A DNA stretch of 64,000 bases from Mesostigma viride (lineage: Eukaryota > Streptophyta > Mesostigmatophyceae > Mesostigmatales > Mesostigmataceae): assembly GCA_009746045.1 (NCBI GenBank), contig RPFO01000256.1, positions 888,429 to 952,428 of the forward strand, written 5' to 3'. Under the pieces are notes generated by a model. That model worked only from the letters and a program-made list of their open reading frames with translations. It made no database searches and was not told the origin of the DNA. Shown here one piece after another: positions 8,710-20,062 of the stretch. The position numbers and the translations under genes are program-made. Each line of letters starts with the position of its first letter. Position 1 is the stretch's first letter.

Positions 8710-11023
8710 AGTTGTGAGGGTAAGAATGCCACGAATTCCGCCATGGTTCTTGCAGGAAGTTGCCTTTATTAACCCCTAAATGGTCTTGCTGCCGATTTTC
8801 CGCCAAAAATCGAGTTCCAGCCGATGCATCGGCCCCTTCTCGGGGGACCAGATGCCGCGAAATCTATTGAGAATTAGGAAAAGTTTAGCTGAGAAGATCG
8901 AAAGTTTATAAAATTCTTCACAGCATGGTACTAGGGTTTGCATACTTTTGACAAAGTTATAGAGGTGTTCTGGCCGGTCAAAGTACAAGGGGTCAGGGTA
9001 CTTTTTCACGTACAACGTGCATTCCGGAAAACGACGACCTGGCCATGGCGGCTTGCGCCCACGCATGGCATTTACGTTTGCGTTCGAGTTTTCTGGCCAA
9101 ACTTAGGATATTGATTTTAAACGTCCTAAAGATCATACAGGCCAATTTTTGGTGTGCGGGAATGCCATTTGATAGGTGTCGGCAGCGTTCTTGCTGGAAA
9201 AAACTGCGATCAGGCCGGACGATAGAAACGTTGACAGCAATACCTTTCCGGCGTATTTTAAAGGATATATTGGTTTCTTTGTACTTTTTATGATACATAG
9301 TAGTCGTAAACGTGCAAGGGTGGCCAGAAATCGCCGAATCCAGCGACCATGCTGCACAACTTTGGTGTGCCGAAATGCGCCATTTTGCGGCCACCGCCTG
9401 GGCCAAGGTAACGCCATCCATGCCTGGTAAAGCTTAAGCATCGTTTTCCTATCGATGTTTGACGTTTATATATACGTTCTAGCTTGTGTTGCACATTCTT
9501 TTTGCACTATTCATGCTCATTCTTGACCCTGGCCTGGCCCCTTTCTAAAACACCCTTCTTAGATGCTTCCCTCAGTCAGTTGACCTGCCACAGGGTGATG
9601 GTGATACGTTTTAGAGGCTGTATGGGTTTGAATACCTCCATATATGTTTGTTATACATTTCCCATACACATATTGCATGAGTGTGAGGCAGTTGGCTGGT
9701 CTCTGTGGCATCATCAAGCACGTAACTGGTGAGTAAAAGCTTCCCATTGACAGCATGTGCCACCAGGTGTGCTGGCCATCACCTGGCAAGCTATAGCAGC
9801 TTAGGCCTAGTTAATCCTTGCTAGGGAAAGCTGAAATAGGCTCAACATCACTAGTTTGTTGGTGGTTGCCTCGATCCTAGAATGCGTGCCTTGCGTAGGG
9901 TATCCGTACCGCGTTACCTGCGTGCATGGACAAGGTGGCACCTGCACATAGGTGCCATATAAGGTCAGTATGATGATGCAGTCATGTTTCCCCATCATTG
10001 TGGAAGGGAAATGTATTGTTTGGCATGGTTGGTGGCCATATTAGGAGTTAGTATGCCCACCCCTACTCCCTTGGTTGCTTTTTACCAACGGTACCCCTAT
10101 GGGCTGTACTGGGTGTAACTGCTGGTATACCCACCCAAATGATGACCCCAATGGCTCAAACTGTTCAGCAACTAATTGTTTATCATCCCTGAAGTGGTAG
10201 GTGCCTAGGTCTTATAACATAATTCAAAATGCACATTCTACCAAAAATGAAAACGCGCGTCTTGACCCCCCTGACTTTGACGGCAGTTAAACATGGCCTA
10301 CCCTGCATATATGTGAGGTTGTGATAAACCAACCCGAAGGGCAACTCATGGACATGCTTGGCCCCCAAGGACAGCCATTGGATATGGGTAGGTTGGATGG
10401 CATCTGGTTTGCAAAATTGTGAAGATCCAGCCGATTTATCGGCAGGATCTCAGACCATTTAGGGGTTAATAACAAGGAAACACAGACGTAAGTCACGTCA
10501 CTTCCAAGACTGCACGCAGCACAGACGACAGGGTCGCAGTGCCAAGAGAACGTGCACGCAAGAACTAGCGCCCCAGTGTGACCAAGTCACTCATATAGCT
10601 TGCTAGGGACGCGTCCAAGTATTCAGCTGCACTGTCACAGCTGAACTGTCAATCAATTGATTACACAGACTCTGGCACGCCTTTGGCGCGCAGATCTATC
10701 AATTGTCCATACGGCTAGTCCTGTGGACCTATCCGTACACTACTCAGCATCAATTGTCTCATAGGTCCTGGCGCGCTACAGTGCGCCTACCTATCAATTG
10801 ACCATCAAGTCCTGTACAAGTCCTGTCAACGTCCTGCGGACTATCAAAGTGACACTTGTACATCCTGTGTCCGTACGCGCCCACAGTGGCGCGCCGGGTA
10901 CTGTCGGCACAGCCTAGGAAACGTCATAACTTTTACGTTCCTTAACCAAATGAGGCGTTCAAGGTGCCGTTGGAAAGAGCGTAACAATCTCTATCCATCT
11001 AACGTAAATCCTTTACGTTAACT
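8710..11023 (-). repeat. 3' LTR of element C, containing a TTAA-flanked insertion
   Basis: The two parts 8710-8772 and 10470-11023 together match the 5' LTR 17606-18221 with a few substitutions and a one-base difference at the junction. The intact copy has a single TTAA at the insertion point. Confidence 0.88.
8773..10465. mobile_element. Non-autonomous piggyBac-like element 1 (TTAA target)
   Basis: This 1693-bp insertion lies between TTAA copies (8769-8772 and 10466-10469). The uninterrupted LTR at 17606 has one TTAA. Ends are CCCCTAAATGGTCT and its complement, about 14 bp. Subterminal sequences CCGAT..ATCGGCTGGA occur in inverted orientation near both ends. CCC-T-A starts with a TTAA duplication are typical of piggyBac. 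No long ORF is present, so no transposase is encoded and mobilisation must have been in trans. It contains no recognisable gene. Confidence 0.82.
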
Positions 11024-11025
11024 CC

Positions 11026-11043
11026 AATCCCTTCTTTTCTTTA
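11026..11043 (-). other. Polypurine tract of element C (complement shown on plus strand)
   Basis: The plus strand reads a pyrimidine run (TCCCTTCTTTTCTTTA) just inside the 3' LTR, so the minus-strand RNA has an A/G run at the expected plus-strand primer position. Confidence 0.7.
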
Positions 11044-11972
11044 GGGATCACATCCCCTGCCAGGGACCCTTGAAGTAGCTTGAAATGTCCTTCACTCCAG
11101 CTTGAAGCTTGAACAGATGTCTTTAATGGCCATTGCCATTCCCCCAGCCCTTTCTTTTAAGGAACTGGAAAAGAAACAGATCTGCCACAGGGAAAACCAT
11201 TCATGAGAAATGGATAAAAACCTATGGAAGTGGCATTACAGAGTACCACCAGATATTAGAAGCACACAAAATTAAATACATACAGGTTAATTCTATGAGG
11301 TCTTCTCCAGGAATTAATCCCATCACCTCGGTAGAGCCTCCAGTACAATGACCTTCTGGCGGTGAGTTACATTAATCCCAGATACTAATCCCATAAAACC
11401 CAGTACATATTCAATATAAGTACAATAAATCCATGACAATTAAAATACCACTTGACAAAGTAAGGCGTATTACAATAGTTTGCCTGTCATTCTCTCAACA
11501 GGGGTCTATTGGCGCCCGTCTTACGGCGCCCGTCTACTTGCCAGATGGTAAACTGCCACAGCAAACAAATGACAAAATGAAACACATAGGCAACAATTAA
11601 ATCCTGCCCTGGGGAACTAGGGAAGTCTGAACAGGCAAACACCTGAACAGGCCAGCTTGTAGAAACATAATACCAGGGAATCGAACCCCGCCCTATAAAC
11701 CCCAGAATAAAGGTTCCCAGACCATTGTGAGAAGTATGTACAAATATACATTTCTTTTAAAATAGAATACATGGTCTGTAATGGACCTGTCAACCTTGTG
11801 TAGTCAACAGCATGAACCCCAGCCAAAACCTGGCTGTATCCTGATTAAAATCAGAGTGAGTGTACCATGGTCCATGAGCCTTAGTACAGACTAAAATACA
11901 GGTATTATGCCAGTCACAATGCTGACACTACCACACAATCTGCTCTCCAATGCCCTATAACCATGCACCAGC
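11044..11972 (-). other. 3' untranslated region of element C, no gene seen
   Basis: This AT-richer stretch lies between the RNase H stop and the polypurine tract. It contains only short chance ORFs on both strands, and I see no conserved motif or secondary element. Confidence 0.6.
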
Positions 11973-13800
11973 TTAGACAGCTTGCTGAGATGGGTCCATC
12001 AGAGACTGAAGAACCTTGTATTGCACTGCTGCCTTCTGCACTAGCTTGGTCAAAGCATCAGCAGGATTGTCAACCCCAGGGATATGCTCAATATTGGCCA
12101 AGGAGGACAACTCCTTAAGAAGGAGATAATCCAAGTCCCTACTTCTGGCCATCTGCCTGTGCACAAACTGCACCATCCCCATGGAGTCTGTTTTTAGAAG
12201 AGTGGTAACCTGAAGTGGCCAAGGAGTGTTAGAAGTCATCTGATGAAGCAACTCCTTCAGATAAAGGCTTGTGTGAATGCCTTCACAAATAGCCCTGCAT
12301 TCTGCCACATCACTGCTGACAGCCACCCGTTTGTGCAGGCGACTAAACCAGCTCACCAAACTCCCCAGGCCTTCCTGTCTGAGCACAAAGAGCCCTGCAG
12401 CCCTGCCCCTGACCTTGGAGACCTGCCTGCTGTCCATTGAGCTATCCACATACAGCTCCATGCAAATGGGTTGTGATAAATCCACTGCAGACAACAGAAT
12501 GCCAGATGAAGCCCTGACCTGATCAGCCACCTTGGCAGACCCTAGCTCCACCAGCATGTCATCAGGCAACCTGGCTATGACCATAAGGTCTGGCCTGGAA
12601 ATGCCTGCCACCCAAGCAACCATGCCCCTCACCATGGGACACAGTGCCTGTGTGATGGTTGGAGGAAGCTTGCTAATGAGGGTCTCTTGATAGTCATTGC
12701 CCCCCACCAGCAGCATACGCCACTCCCCCCTTCTTCACCAGTGTGGCCTCCATGCCCACAAACAGCAGAGGCTCATTCTCCACCTGCCATTGCTCCCTAC
12801 CCAGAGGAAACTTGGACTTAATGATGGAGATCAGCTCCTTAAGCCACGACGTGGGAGCTATCAGATGTAGGTCATCCCCGTGCAGCGAAGCATACACTGG
12901 CAGGCCTTCCCATTGCCCCAGAAACAGACAGGGGTCTACAGGAGAGACCTTCAAGTTGCAATGCTCCTTCAGGAAACGGTTGAGAGTCTCCCTCCAGATT
13001 ATTGGACTTGACCTCAGGCCCTCCAGGCCCTTGAGGATTTTAAGGAACTCCGTGTGGATGTCCCTTTTCCATACAGCAGGCACCCTAACATAGAAAGGCG
13101 TCTTGCCCTCCCACTTTTCCTGTGCCACATCTGCATCACCCTCCAGAAATGCCCTCTTGAAGTCTATCACCACTGAGCCATAGTCCAAGCCCTTGTTGAG
13201 AAGGCCTAGAAAGACACACAGCAGCAGCCTCCAAGTATCATGCAGCATGCCAGGGGTATACAACTCCTCAGCAGTGCACTCACCAGTACCCTTGAACTCA
13301 TTCAGCACTGGCCTGACATGTGGTACCTTGACCCCGTCCACCTCCTTCATCTTGATGACAAACTTGAGCTTGAGTAGACGTCGTGCAGGAGGCAGGTCAT
13401 TGACAGGTTCCACGCATTTCTTGGAGATCCAGTCCTCCCCAGATTTAATCAGACCCAGTGTGACCTGGGGACACATAATGGGAGAGGACATGAGCTTCAC
13501 CAGGCCTTGGTAGTTGATAGGGCTGTGTCCAGCAAGTGAGTGAGGACCAATGCCCAAACTGCTTGGATGACTAGCAGCTGGCAGTATGAGGTCATCAACC
13601 AAGGGCTCCTGCCCCTGGCACACTTGCACACGCTTAACCGTCCTGGTTACTGCACGTGATAGGTGAGTGGTCCTGAAATTAATCAGTGGGACCTGACCAG
13701 CCCCTTCCTTAGTCAGGAGAGAGGACGTGATCACTACCCATCCTGGCATAGGAAATTCTGCCCCAGAAGAGCAGGTCCTTGATAGCCCTCCAAGACACAA
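11973..13800 (-). pseudogene. Element C protease end, reverse transcriptase and RNase H (frameshifted)
   Basis: The first segment (13800-12694) begins in the protease tail (frame-shifted ALLGQNF around 13770). It continues with a linker and a copia-type RT: RPVLNEFKGTG, VVIDFKRAFLEGD, LKGLEGLRSSPIIW and LHGDDLHLI. The second segment (12716-11973) is in another frame and carries the RT thumb and RNase H: YVDSSMDSRQ, SSDVAECRAICEG, KTDSMGM and NPADALTKL, which supply the four acidic residues. The frame break is at about 12700. The polymerase signature is HGDD, not YVDD; element B and D/E show the same. It would make cDNA in the cytoplasmic particle if intact, but this copy is broken. Confidence 0.85.
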
Positions 13801-13849
13801 AAAGCAGTGTCCTGTCCAAGGATAGGAATGAATACCTCACCCAGTACCT

Positions 13850-15454
13850 TCACGTGTACCCCGCCACTGAAGTCAGACACAAACTGATAGCTGGGTTCAG
13901 ACATGCTGTACCCTGCTGCAGCCCTGGTCCCAATGATGGAACCTGAGAATTAGTGTCTACCTCTAAGGCAGTGTCCAGCCCCAGATTGCCATGCCACCTG
14001 AGCTTGGCTACCTTGGGCTGCTTCTTGGCCCTTTGTAGAGCCCCAATCAATCCAGCCAAACTTGTCCCCCTGGGCTTGGTTAGTGCCTTGGGCTTGACAG
14101 TTGACTCCCCAGCTGTTGACCTTGCAGCCTGTTCAACAAGTACCTCTGCAACCTGGCCAGGGCTGACAGATTCCCCTGCAACAGATGTGGTCGTTGCGTC
14201 AGTGATGTCACCTGGGACCTGAAAATCCTGCAGATCCTGTGAGCCTTGTGCCTGACTGCCCTCATTCATCAGGTTAGGCTTGACATATGACCAACTCAGC
14301 CGGTGTACATGCTTTGGTTCGTCCTCCATGCTGACCAAGCATGCGTGGCTAGCTTCATCAACCTGGGTAACCACCCCAGGACTCCAGCTACCACGTTTGC
14401 CATAAAGGCTAGGTTCCTTCCAAGCTAGGACCTTCTGACCCACTTGTGGCTCCAGCATCTTCCAACCCCGGTCCTTCTCCCTCAGCTTGGCAAAGGTGAC
14501 ATGTGCAGCATGTTTCCAGCCCTCCAGCACATGTGGTGGGCACAGGCCATGATATAGACCCATTGGGCTGACAGCAACTCCATCATAGTAGAAGTTAACC
14601 CTGCTGTTCAGCTGCTGCTCCACGTTCCTCAGCCATGCACTCCTGACAAGTGCAGGTGCAGACAAGGGTACCCAGTCTTCAGAGATGATCAATTTCTTGA
14701 CCTCCTGGATTGCCCTCTCGATAGCACCCTGCTGCCCATGAGCCTCCCTAGGTGTAACCAGCAACTCAGGAAGGGTAGGATCACCCTTGAGATGCTGAAA
14801 CTGCATGTCCACCTGGATCCTTGTGGTAGGAAACTTGGCTCTTACATTCTGCAGGGCAGCCAGCAAGTACCTGTTCTTCATAGAAGGTAAATGCTCCAGC
14901 ACCTTGTATTTCGTGTACCTGTCCACGCACACCAACAGTTGCATGCCCCTGATGTGTTGGATATCACACTGCAGATCACCAATGCTCTGAGGTAGAGCTT
15001 TGGCATGTGATTTCCTGGGCTTGTTGGAGGACAACTGGCACTTACACCGTGAGGCAGCTTGCTGACACGCCTTAAGAAGGGGTGCCCTGCCCATACGGAA
15101 GGCAAAGTTGTTTGACAGAGAAGTGGCATGCCCAAACATGTTGTGGATTCGGGCACCCAACTCCTGGTACACAGAGGAAGCAGTCCCTGGCACAGTCAGG
15201 ACTGTGCTGTCAGGTTGTCCAGCATCACCATGCTGACTTCCATCCTGTTCTGACTCAGAGCCTGAGTCACCCTGCTCATGCCCAACACCTGGACCGCCAG
15301 CAGGGACCACATGCATACCACCAGAGGCCTTCACACCCCTCTGTGGTTGTACATTGGTTTCTCTCAAAATGAGAGGTCCACCCTCGTGCCCAGCACGAGG
15401 ATGCATAGGGTCAGACATACTTACAGCTGCATCAGCTGTCAAGGACGTCTTCAT
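13850..15454 (-). CDS. Element C integrase with start of protease
   Basis: The 534-residue ORF has an acidic N-terminal linker and a zinc-binding region (RIHNMFGH ... CKC). The catalytic core reads CDIQHIRG, VDMQFQH and GAIERAIQEVK, with 29 residues between the second Asp and the Glu. After the core comes a basic C-terminal region (VGQKVLAWKEPSLYGKRGSW, GPAT-like). The last 60 residues are the beginning of the protease (LEVDTNSQVPSL), after which the frame is lost; its continuation (DFSGGVHVKVLG ... ALLGQNF) lies in another frame at 13870-13760. It shows the same integrase-then-protease order as B, D/E and G. The Gag frame upstream ends at 15596; the two are in the same register but separated by stops. 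Confidence 0.85.
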   Translation of the reverse strand: MKTSLTADAAVSMSDPMHPRAGHEGGPLILRETNVQPQRGVKASGGMHVVPAGGPGVGHEQGDSGSESEQDGSQHGDAGQPDSTVLTVPGTASSVYQELGARIHNMFGHATSLSNNFAFRMGRAPLLKACQQAASRCKCQLSSNKPRKSHAKALPQSIGDLQCDIQHIRGMQLLVCVDRYTKYKVLEHLPSMKNRYLLAALQNVRAKFPTTRIQVDMQFQHLKGDPTLPELLVTPREAHGQQGAIERAIQEVKKLIISEDWVPLSAPALVRSAWLRNVEQQLNSRVNFYYDGVAVSPMGLYHGLCPPHVLEGWKHAAHVTFAKLREKDRGWKMLEPQVGQKVLAWKEPSLYGKRGSWSPGVVTQVDEASHACLVSMEDEPKHVHRLSWSYVKPNLMNEGSQAQGSQDLQDFQVPGDITDATTTSVAGESVSPGQVAEVLVEQAARSTAGESTVKPKALTKPRGTSLAGLIGALQRAKKQPKVAKLRWHGNLGLDTALEVDTNSQVPSLGPGLQQGTACLNPAISLCLTSVAGYT

Positions 15455-15595
15455 AGGAACCTGTACCTCTCCAGGTGACCTGGGGCCACACTGAACCTGG
15501 AGATCACCCTCTTGTTGCCCAGATATAAAATCTGCATTGGAGCACCTGGCCTCCCCCTTGGGTGAATTAAGGTGTGTAGGGGTTGCCTCAGACAG

Positions 15596-16706
15596 TCACT
15601 GCTCCTTGTTGTCTTCTTGCTGACTGCCCTTTGAAGGCTGGCCTGCCTGGGACTTGTTGTTGTTCTTCTTGTTGTTGTTGTTATTCTTGTTGCTGCCCTG
15701 GCCCTGGGACTTCTTGAAGCTGGGACACTCCTTCTTGATGTGCCCCCACCCCTTGCACAGGTAGCATTGTATCTTGGACTTGCCCTGGCCACTGCCCCCA
15801 TTGTCAGACGCGTTGCCCTGCTTGGGCTGACCACCCACCCGCCTGAACACCGACTTGGAGTGTGACCTCCTGTCAGAATCAGGTGAATGATCTCCCTTGC
15901 GCTTGTGATGGTTGCCCCTACGCCCTCCTTGGCTTCGGTCAGCCTCAGACGTCTTGGAGCCACCCTGGGTACGCCCGCCTGCCTGGGTAGCCTTCACTGC
16001 TGGCACTCCACCCTCAAACAGCTCCTCTGCCTCGAGTGCTTGTTTAATGATGACCTTGTAGGCCTTCAGGGTAGAGTGTGGGGCACACATGACTTTAAGG
16101 AGCCACGTGTCGCCTTATCCAGCCCAGAAACCTTGAGCCAGTTGGTTAGGGCTATGTTATCAGCGACATTAAAGCCGTGAGCCCTGCCCTCCTCAACCAT
16201 CTTACAATAGTTGAGAAAGTTCTGGATCAGGTCCCCCTTGACCTCCCACCCTGGTATTTCCTGCCAATGGATCCCCACTTTCTTCCTCTGATCCTCCAGC
16301 AGCTCCTTCAGCTCAGCCACGTACAGTGCCCAGGCCTTATTGGCCTTTTGCACTCCCTGGTTAGGTCCTTAATCTGGTCAGTACACTTGCCAAAAGTGCT
16401 ACTGCCTATCCAGATTTGATAGTAATTTGTACCACCGTACAAGCTAGGGAACCCTTCCAATCCCTCCACAAACTCTTCAGCCTGCTTAGGCTTGGAGTCT
16501 GAGGTTACAGGCTGCAACTGATTGACAATTAAAAGACCCTGTGTGGTAAGATCAAAGCCATGAATAGCTTGTGCATTATTATTATTGTGAGGAAGGTTGG
16601 TAATCTCTCCGGTAAGCCCCACGTCATCTACGTGAGCGGTTCCACTACCAGCACCCCCATTATTATTCCCACTGGCTGGACCCTTGCTACGGCGTCCCTC
16701 AGCCAT
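15596..16706 (-). pseudogene. Element C Gag, in three frames
   Basis: Three overlapping segments (16706-16308, 16353-16066, 16090-15596) join into one Gag. The first is Asn/Gly-rich and carries the start MAEGRRSKG. The second is a helical capsid-like part. The third is basic with one knuckle, CYLCKGWGHIKKEC (CX2CX4HX4C), and an Asn/Lys run near the end. Element D/E has the same order in one frame with a knuckle of identical spacing. Two frameshifts make this copy a pseudogene. Confidence 0.8.
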
Positions 16707-16875
16707 CCTGCACTACCAGCTATTCAAAGAACACCTTAGCAAAGCAGCAGAAAATATGTACAAAATTTTTGTGTCGCCACTGCCGCCTGCGCCGGTGTCG
16801 CTGCCGCCCCGCGAATTGCCGCTGAAAATTCGACAAAAAAATGTCGACGAGTACTGCAGAAGAAAATTAGGCCGA

Positions 16876-17493
16876 CTAGTAGTCAAGGCCCCTGAAGTCG
16901 CAGTACGTGTATACGAACTCACGATCCTCCATATCCAGCTCCGGACCTGCACCGGTATGAATTAAAACCGGCGTGCTCCCCGCCGCGTAAGTTGCGACGC
17001 GCCGACGCGCGACGAGGCGCAGAGGATGTGTAAAGATCGTCAATAATTCCCACCCCGCGGGAATCCACTCTCGCACAGAGGCGAGAAATGCCACCAGGTT
17101 AATTAAAACCTGGCGCTCACGACTGCGTACGCCGCGAGTGAGCAGCGATAGCAGCGCGAGATCCTGAAACAAATTTGTTGACACCGCCGGCGCGCCCCCC
17201 GTGCGTAGCGATGCCCAGTTTTGCAGGTTTCTCTGGTAACCGGTGAGTGAAGAGAGGACGTTGTCCAACTCCTCAATGGCAGTCGTGACTTCGGTCACCG
17301 ACCGCAAACCTCCCCGCACCTGGACCGTAAATGTCGATAAAATGTTTCGAATCTGGTCCAACAGGTTGCGGATTGCCGGCACCAGTGCTGGCAAATCGGG
17401 GTCCTCGGGGTTATCCCCGAGCAATGCGTGAGCTGCACGCTGCTGACGATGAAGCTCGTCGAGCGAGACGTAACTTCGTCGAGCAATTGCCAC
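16876..17493 (-). CDS. Element C ORF1 upstream of gag
   Basis: This 205-residue ORF lies between the 5' LTR and gag. It is largely helical with a short acidic C-terminus, and has no known motif. A frame just upstream (17580-17400, DSDDEEIAAPPAG) may be its true N-terminus after a frameshift. Position and composition match D/E 28757-29682. ORF1 of elements B and H has the same location but runs towards Gag in nearly the same frame. Function unknown; a capsid-associated role is inference. Confidence 0.6.
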   Translation of the reverse strand: MAIARRSYVSLDELHRQQRAAHALLGDNPEDPDLPALVPAIRNLLDQIRNILSTFTVQVRGGLRSVTEVTTAIEELDNVLSSLTGYQRNLQNWASLRTGGAPAVSTNLFQDLALLSLLTRGVRSRERQVLINLVAFLASVREWIPAGWELLTIFTHPLRLVARRRVATYAAGSTPVLIHTGAGPELDMEDREFVYTYCDFRGLDY

Positions 17494-17605
17494 GACGGCA
17501 CAGTCGGTCTTGACGAAGAACCAGCCGGCGGAGCGGCTATTTCCTCATCATCGGAATCCGAAATTCTTCCGAATTTGGCATCTTTTTGACAGAGCGTGTA
17601 ATACG

Positions 17606-18221
17606 AGTTGTGAGGGTAAGAATGCCACGAATTCCGCCATGGTTCTTGCAGGAAGTTGCCTTTATTAATAACAGGAAACACAGACGTAAGTCACGTCACT
17701 TCCAAGACTGCACGCAGCACAGACGACAGGGTCGCAGTGCCAAGAGAACGTGCACGCAAGAACTAGCGTCCCGGTGTGACCAAGTCACTCATATAGCTTG
17801 CTAGGGACGCGTCCAAGTATTCAGCTGCACTGTCACAGCTGAACTGTCAATCAATTGATTACACAGACTCTGGCACGCCTTTGGCGCGCAGATCTATCAA
17901 TTGTCCATACGGCTAGTCCTGTGGACCTATCCGTACACTACTCAGCATCAATTGTCTCATAGGTCCTGGCGCGCTACAGTGCGCCTACCTATCAATTGAC
18001 CATCAAGTCCTGTACAAGTCCTGTCAACGTCCTGCGGACTATCAAAGTGACACTTGTACATCCTGTGTCCGTACGCGCCCACAGTGGCGCGCCGGGTACT
18101 GTCGGCACAGCCTAGGAAACGTCATAACTTTTACGTTCCTTAACCAAATGAGGCGTTCAAGGTGCCGTTGGAAAGAGCGTAACAATCTCTATCCATCTAA
18201 CGTAAATCCTTTACGTTAACT
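17606..18221 (-). repeat. 5' LTR of element C (616 bp)
   Basis: The uninterrupted copy of the C LTR. On the plus strand it starts AGTTGTGAGGGTAAG and ends TTTACGTTAACT. The element-internal side (17605 and below) shows no TGG primer-site start on the minus strand. The outer side is followed by CCCTG (18222-18226) and then by element B's RT linker. Confidence 0.88.
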
Positions 18222-18225
18222 CCCT

Positions 18226-20062
18226 GGTGTCCTCATCTCCAGTGATAGACTATCCATCCAGGACATGGGTGGTGTTGATCTGAATCATTTCAAAATTTCT
18301 CTTGAAAAACTTCTTAACACCAACATTGCTTCTGTAAAATTTGCTACACCCAAGTATGCCCCAGGGCAAGAACCCTGTGTGGCAGACTTGGTTCACAATC
18401 AAAAACTTCATCCCAACTCATTTGGATTGGGCAAGCATGATGTGGCTAAAATGTCTCCTCTCTCTTATGAACAGATAGAGCAAGACTGTCGCACACACAT
18501 AGGATTCCTAAAATGGGTGGAGGCCTTTAACAAGGCCAGGGAAGAATGGGTAGTGCCAGATCCTCTTAGTCCCTCTCATACCCCACCTGTTACACCTATT
18601 GACAAAAAGCCTGCAGGGTGCAAGCACTTGCGCCTGAAGTTTGTGTGTAAACATAAGCCAGCAGCAGATGGGTCAGTCATTTTTCATGCTAGACCTTGTG
18701 TGACAGAGTTCAAGGGCACCACTGATCTGACAGAGGCAGAGTTATACACGCCAGGCATTCAGCAAACATCCTTAAAAATCTTGCTGTCTGTCTTTGTGGG
18801 TCATCTCAATGATGGGGATGATTATGTATGTAAGGCTACAGACATTAAAAGGGCTTTCTTGAAAGGCTCCCCTGAGATAGCACAACAAGTGTGGCATGGT
18901 CAGGTGTATGTAGTCTCCACTCCCAGAGTTTGGGCAAAACACATCCCTCAGCAGTATCTGAAAGCTAACATAGGTGTTGAAGGGCTGCAATCAGCTCCTC
19001 GCATTTTCAGGATGTCAGCTCAGGCTGTGTTTGAAAAGCTAGGGGCTAGATATGATGACATAGACCCTTGCTTCTTTGTGGTCCCACACCCTCATGGCAT
19101 TCTCACCTTTGTGTGGCATGGGGATGATCAGCTGATTGCTGGGCCAAGGCGTGCTGTGGATGATTTTATTCAACAAGTGTCACAGCAAATTTTTGAGATT
19201 GGCAAGCAAGTAGAGCTGGGCACCACTGCCATAAAATTTTGTGGAACAATGTTACAACTCCAGCAGCATCAAAACCAGTGGGTGTGTGCACTCTACTCTC
19301 CCAATGATTACATGCACAGCTGCTTGGAGGTTTTGCAAACAAAAATCAAACCTGGAGCCTGTCCTACCATTAGAGGCAAGCTGGGGTGGTTGTGCTCAAC
19401 GTGTGCACCTCACCTGGCTGTGGTTAGCAGAGTTGATGATGATGTCTTGATGCAAGTAGGTCACAAAGCCATCACCAAAACTCTCCAGGAAGGCCCTCCC
19501 CTTATCTTGCACTCCTTGGATCTCCACAAAACCATTCACATCCAAGCTATGATGGATAGCTCCATGGAGTCCAGGCAGATTACCAAGTTGCAGGCAAGGG
19601 AGTCAGGCTTGTATTTTGTGCAGAATGATGATGCACCCTTGTCTCTCATTTCATGGTACAGCCGGTTGCATAGACGCAAGGCTGTCAGCAGCAATGCTGC
19701 TGAGTGCAGGGCAGTGGTGTCAGCAGTGCTTCATGCCAGGTACTTGAATCATGACAGTGCTGGTTTGGTTGCAGATGCAAGCAGGCAGCAATGCTGGGGT
19801 GGTGGCACACTTGCTCACTGACAGTCAGTCAGTCCTCAGTTTCCTTGCTAACCCCTACGCTGTCCACACTGATCTTGACTGGGTGGTCCTGAAACAGGAG
19901 TCCACCTACTGGGAGTCCACCCGTCACGTGGAGGACAAACACAACGCTGCTGATGCACTCACTAAAGTGCCTCAGCAGGCAGCTGAACAATATCAGCTGT
20001 TGTACCACTTGATGAACCCCTATGGCAAGCAGGCAACCCTGCCCCATAGGGGGGACGCCTAG
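18226..20062 (+). pseudogene. Element B reverse transcriptase and RNase H
   Basis: This continues the protease ORF that ends at 8708: the joined junction reads CYP then GVLIS, and aligns with NPGISI of D/E. RT motifs are HARPCVTEFKGT, ATDIKRAFLKG, GVEGLQSAPRIF and VWHGDDQLI. RNase H motifs are MMDSSMESRQ, SSNAAECRAVV, LTDSQSV and NAADALTK. The first segment ends at 19821 and the second runs 19751-20062 in another frame. One indel near 19755-19770 therefore breaks RNase H. The first in-frame ATG (18265) is not a real start. Otherwise the enzyme looks complete. Confidence 0.87.

Larger units (their letters stand above)
8710..18221 (-). mobile_element. Retroelement C (minus strand), inserted between PR and RT of element B
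   Basis: LTRs are 17606-18221 (5', 616 bp) and 8710-11023 (3', about 617 bp after removing a nested TTAA element). They read AGTTGTGAGG...GTTAACT on the plus strand and differ at a few positions. The flanking duplication is CCCTG (8705-8709 and 18222-18226). Order on the minus strand is ORF1 (16876-17493), broken gag (15596-16706), integrase plus protease start (13850-15454), and RT-RNase H (11973-13800). A pyrimidine tract next to the 3' LTR is the complement of the polypurine tract. Frameshifts in gag, protease and RT show that this copy is dead. Its own target, element B, reads in frame across the excised site. Confidence 0.9.
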
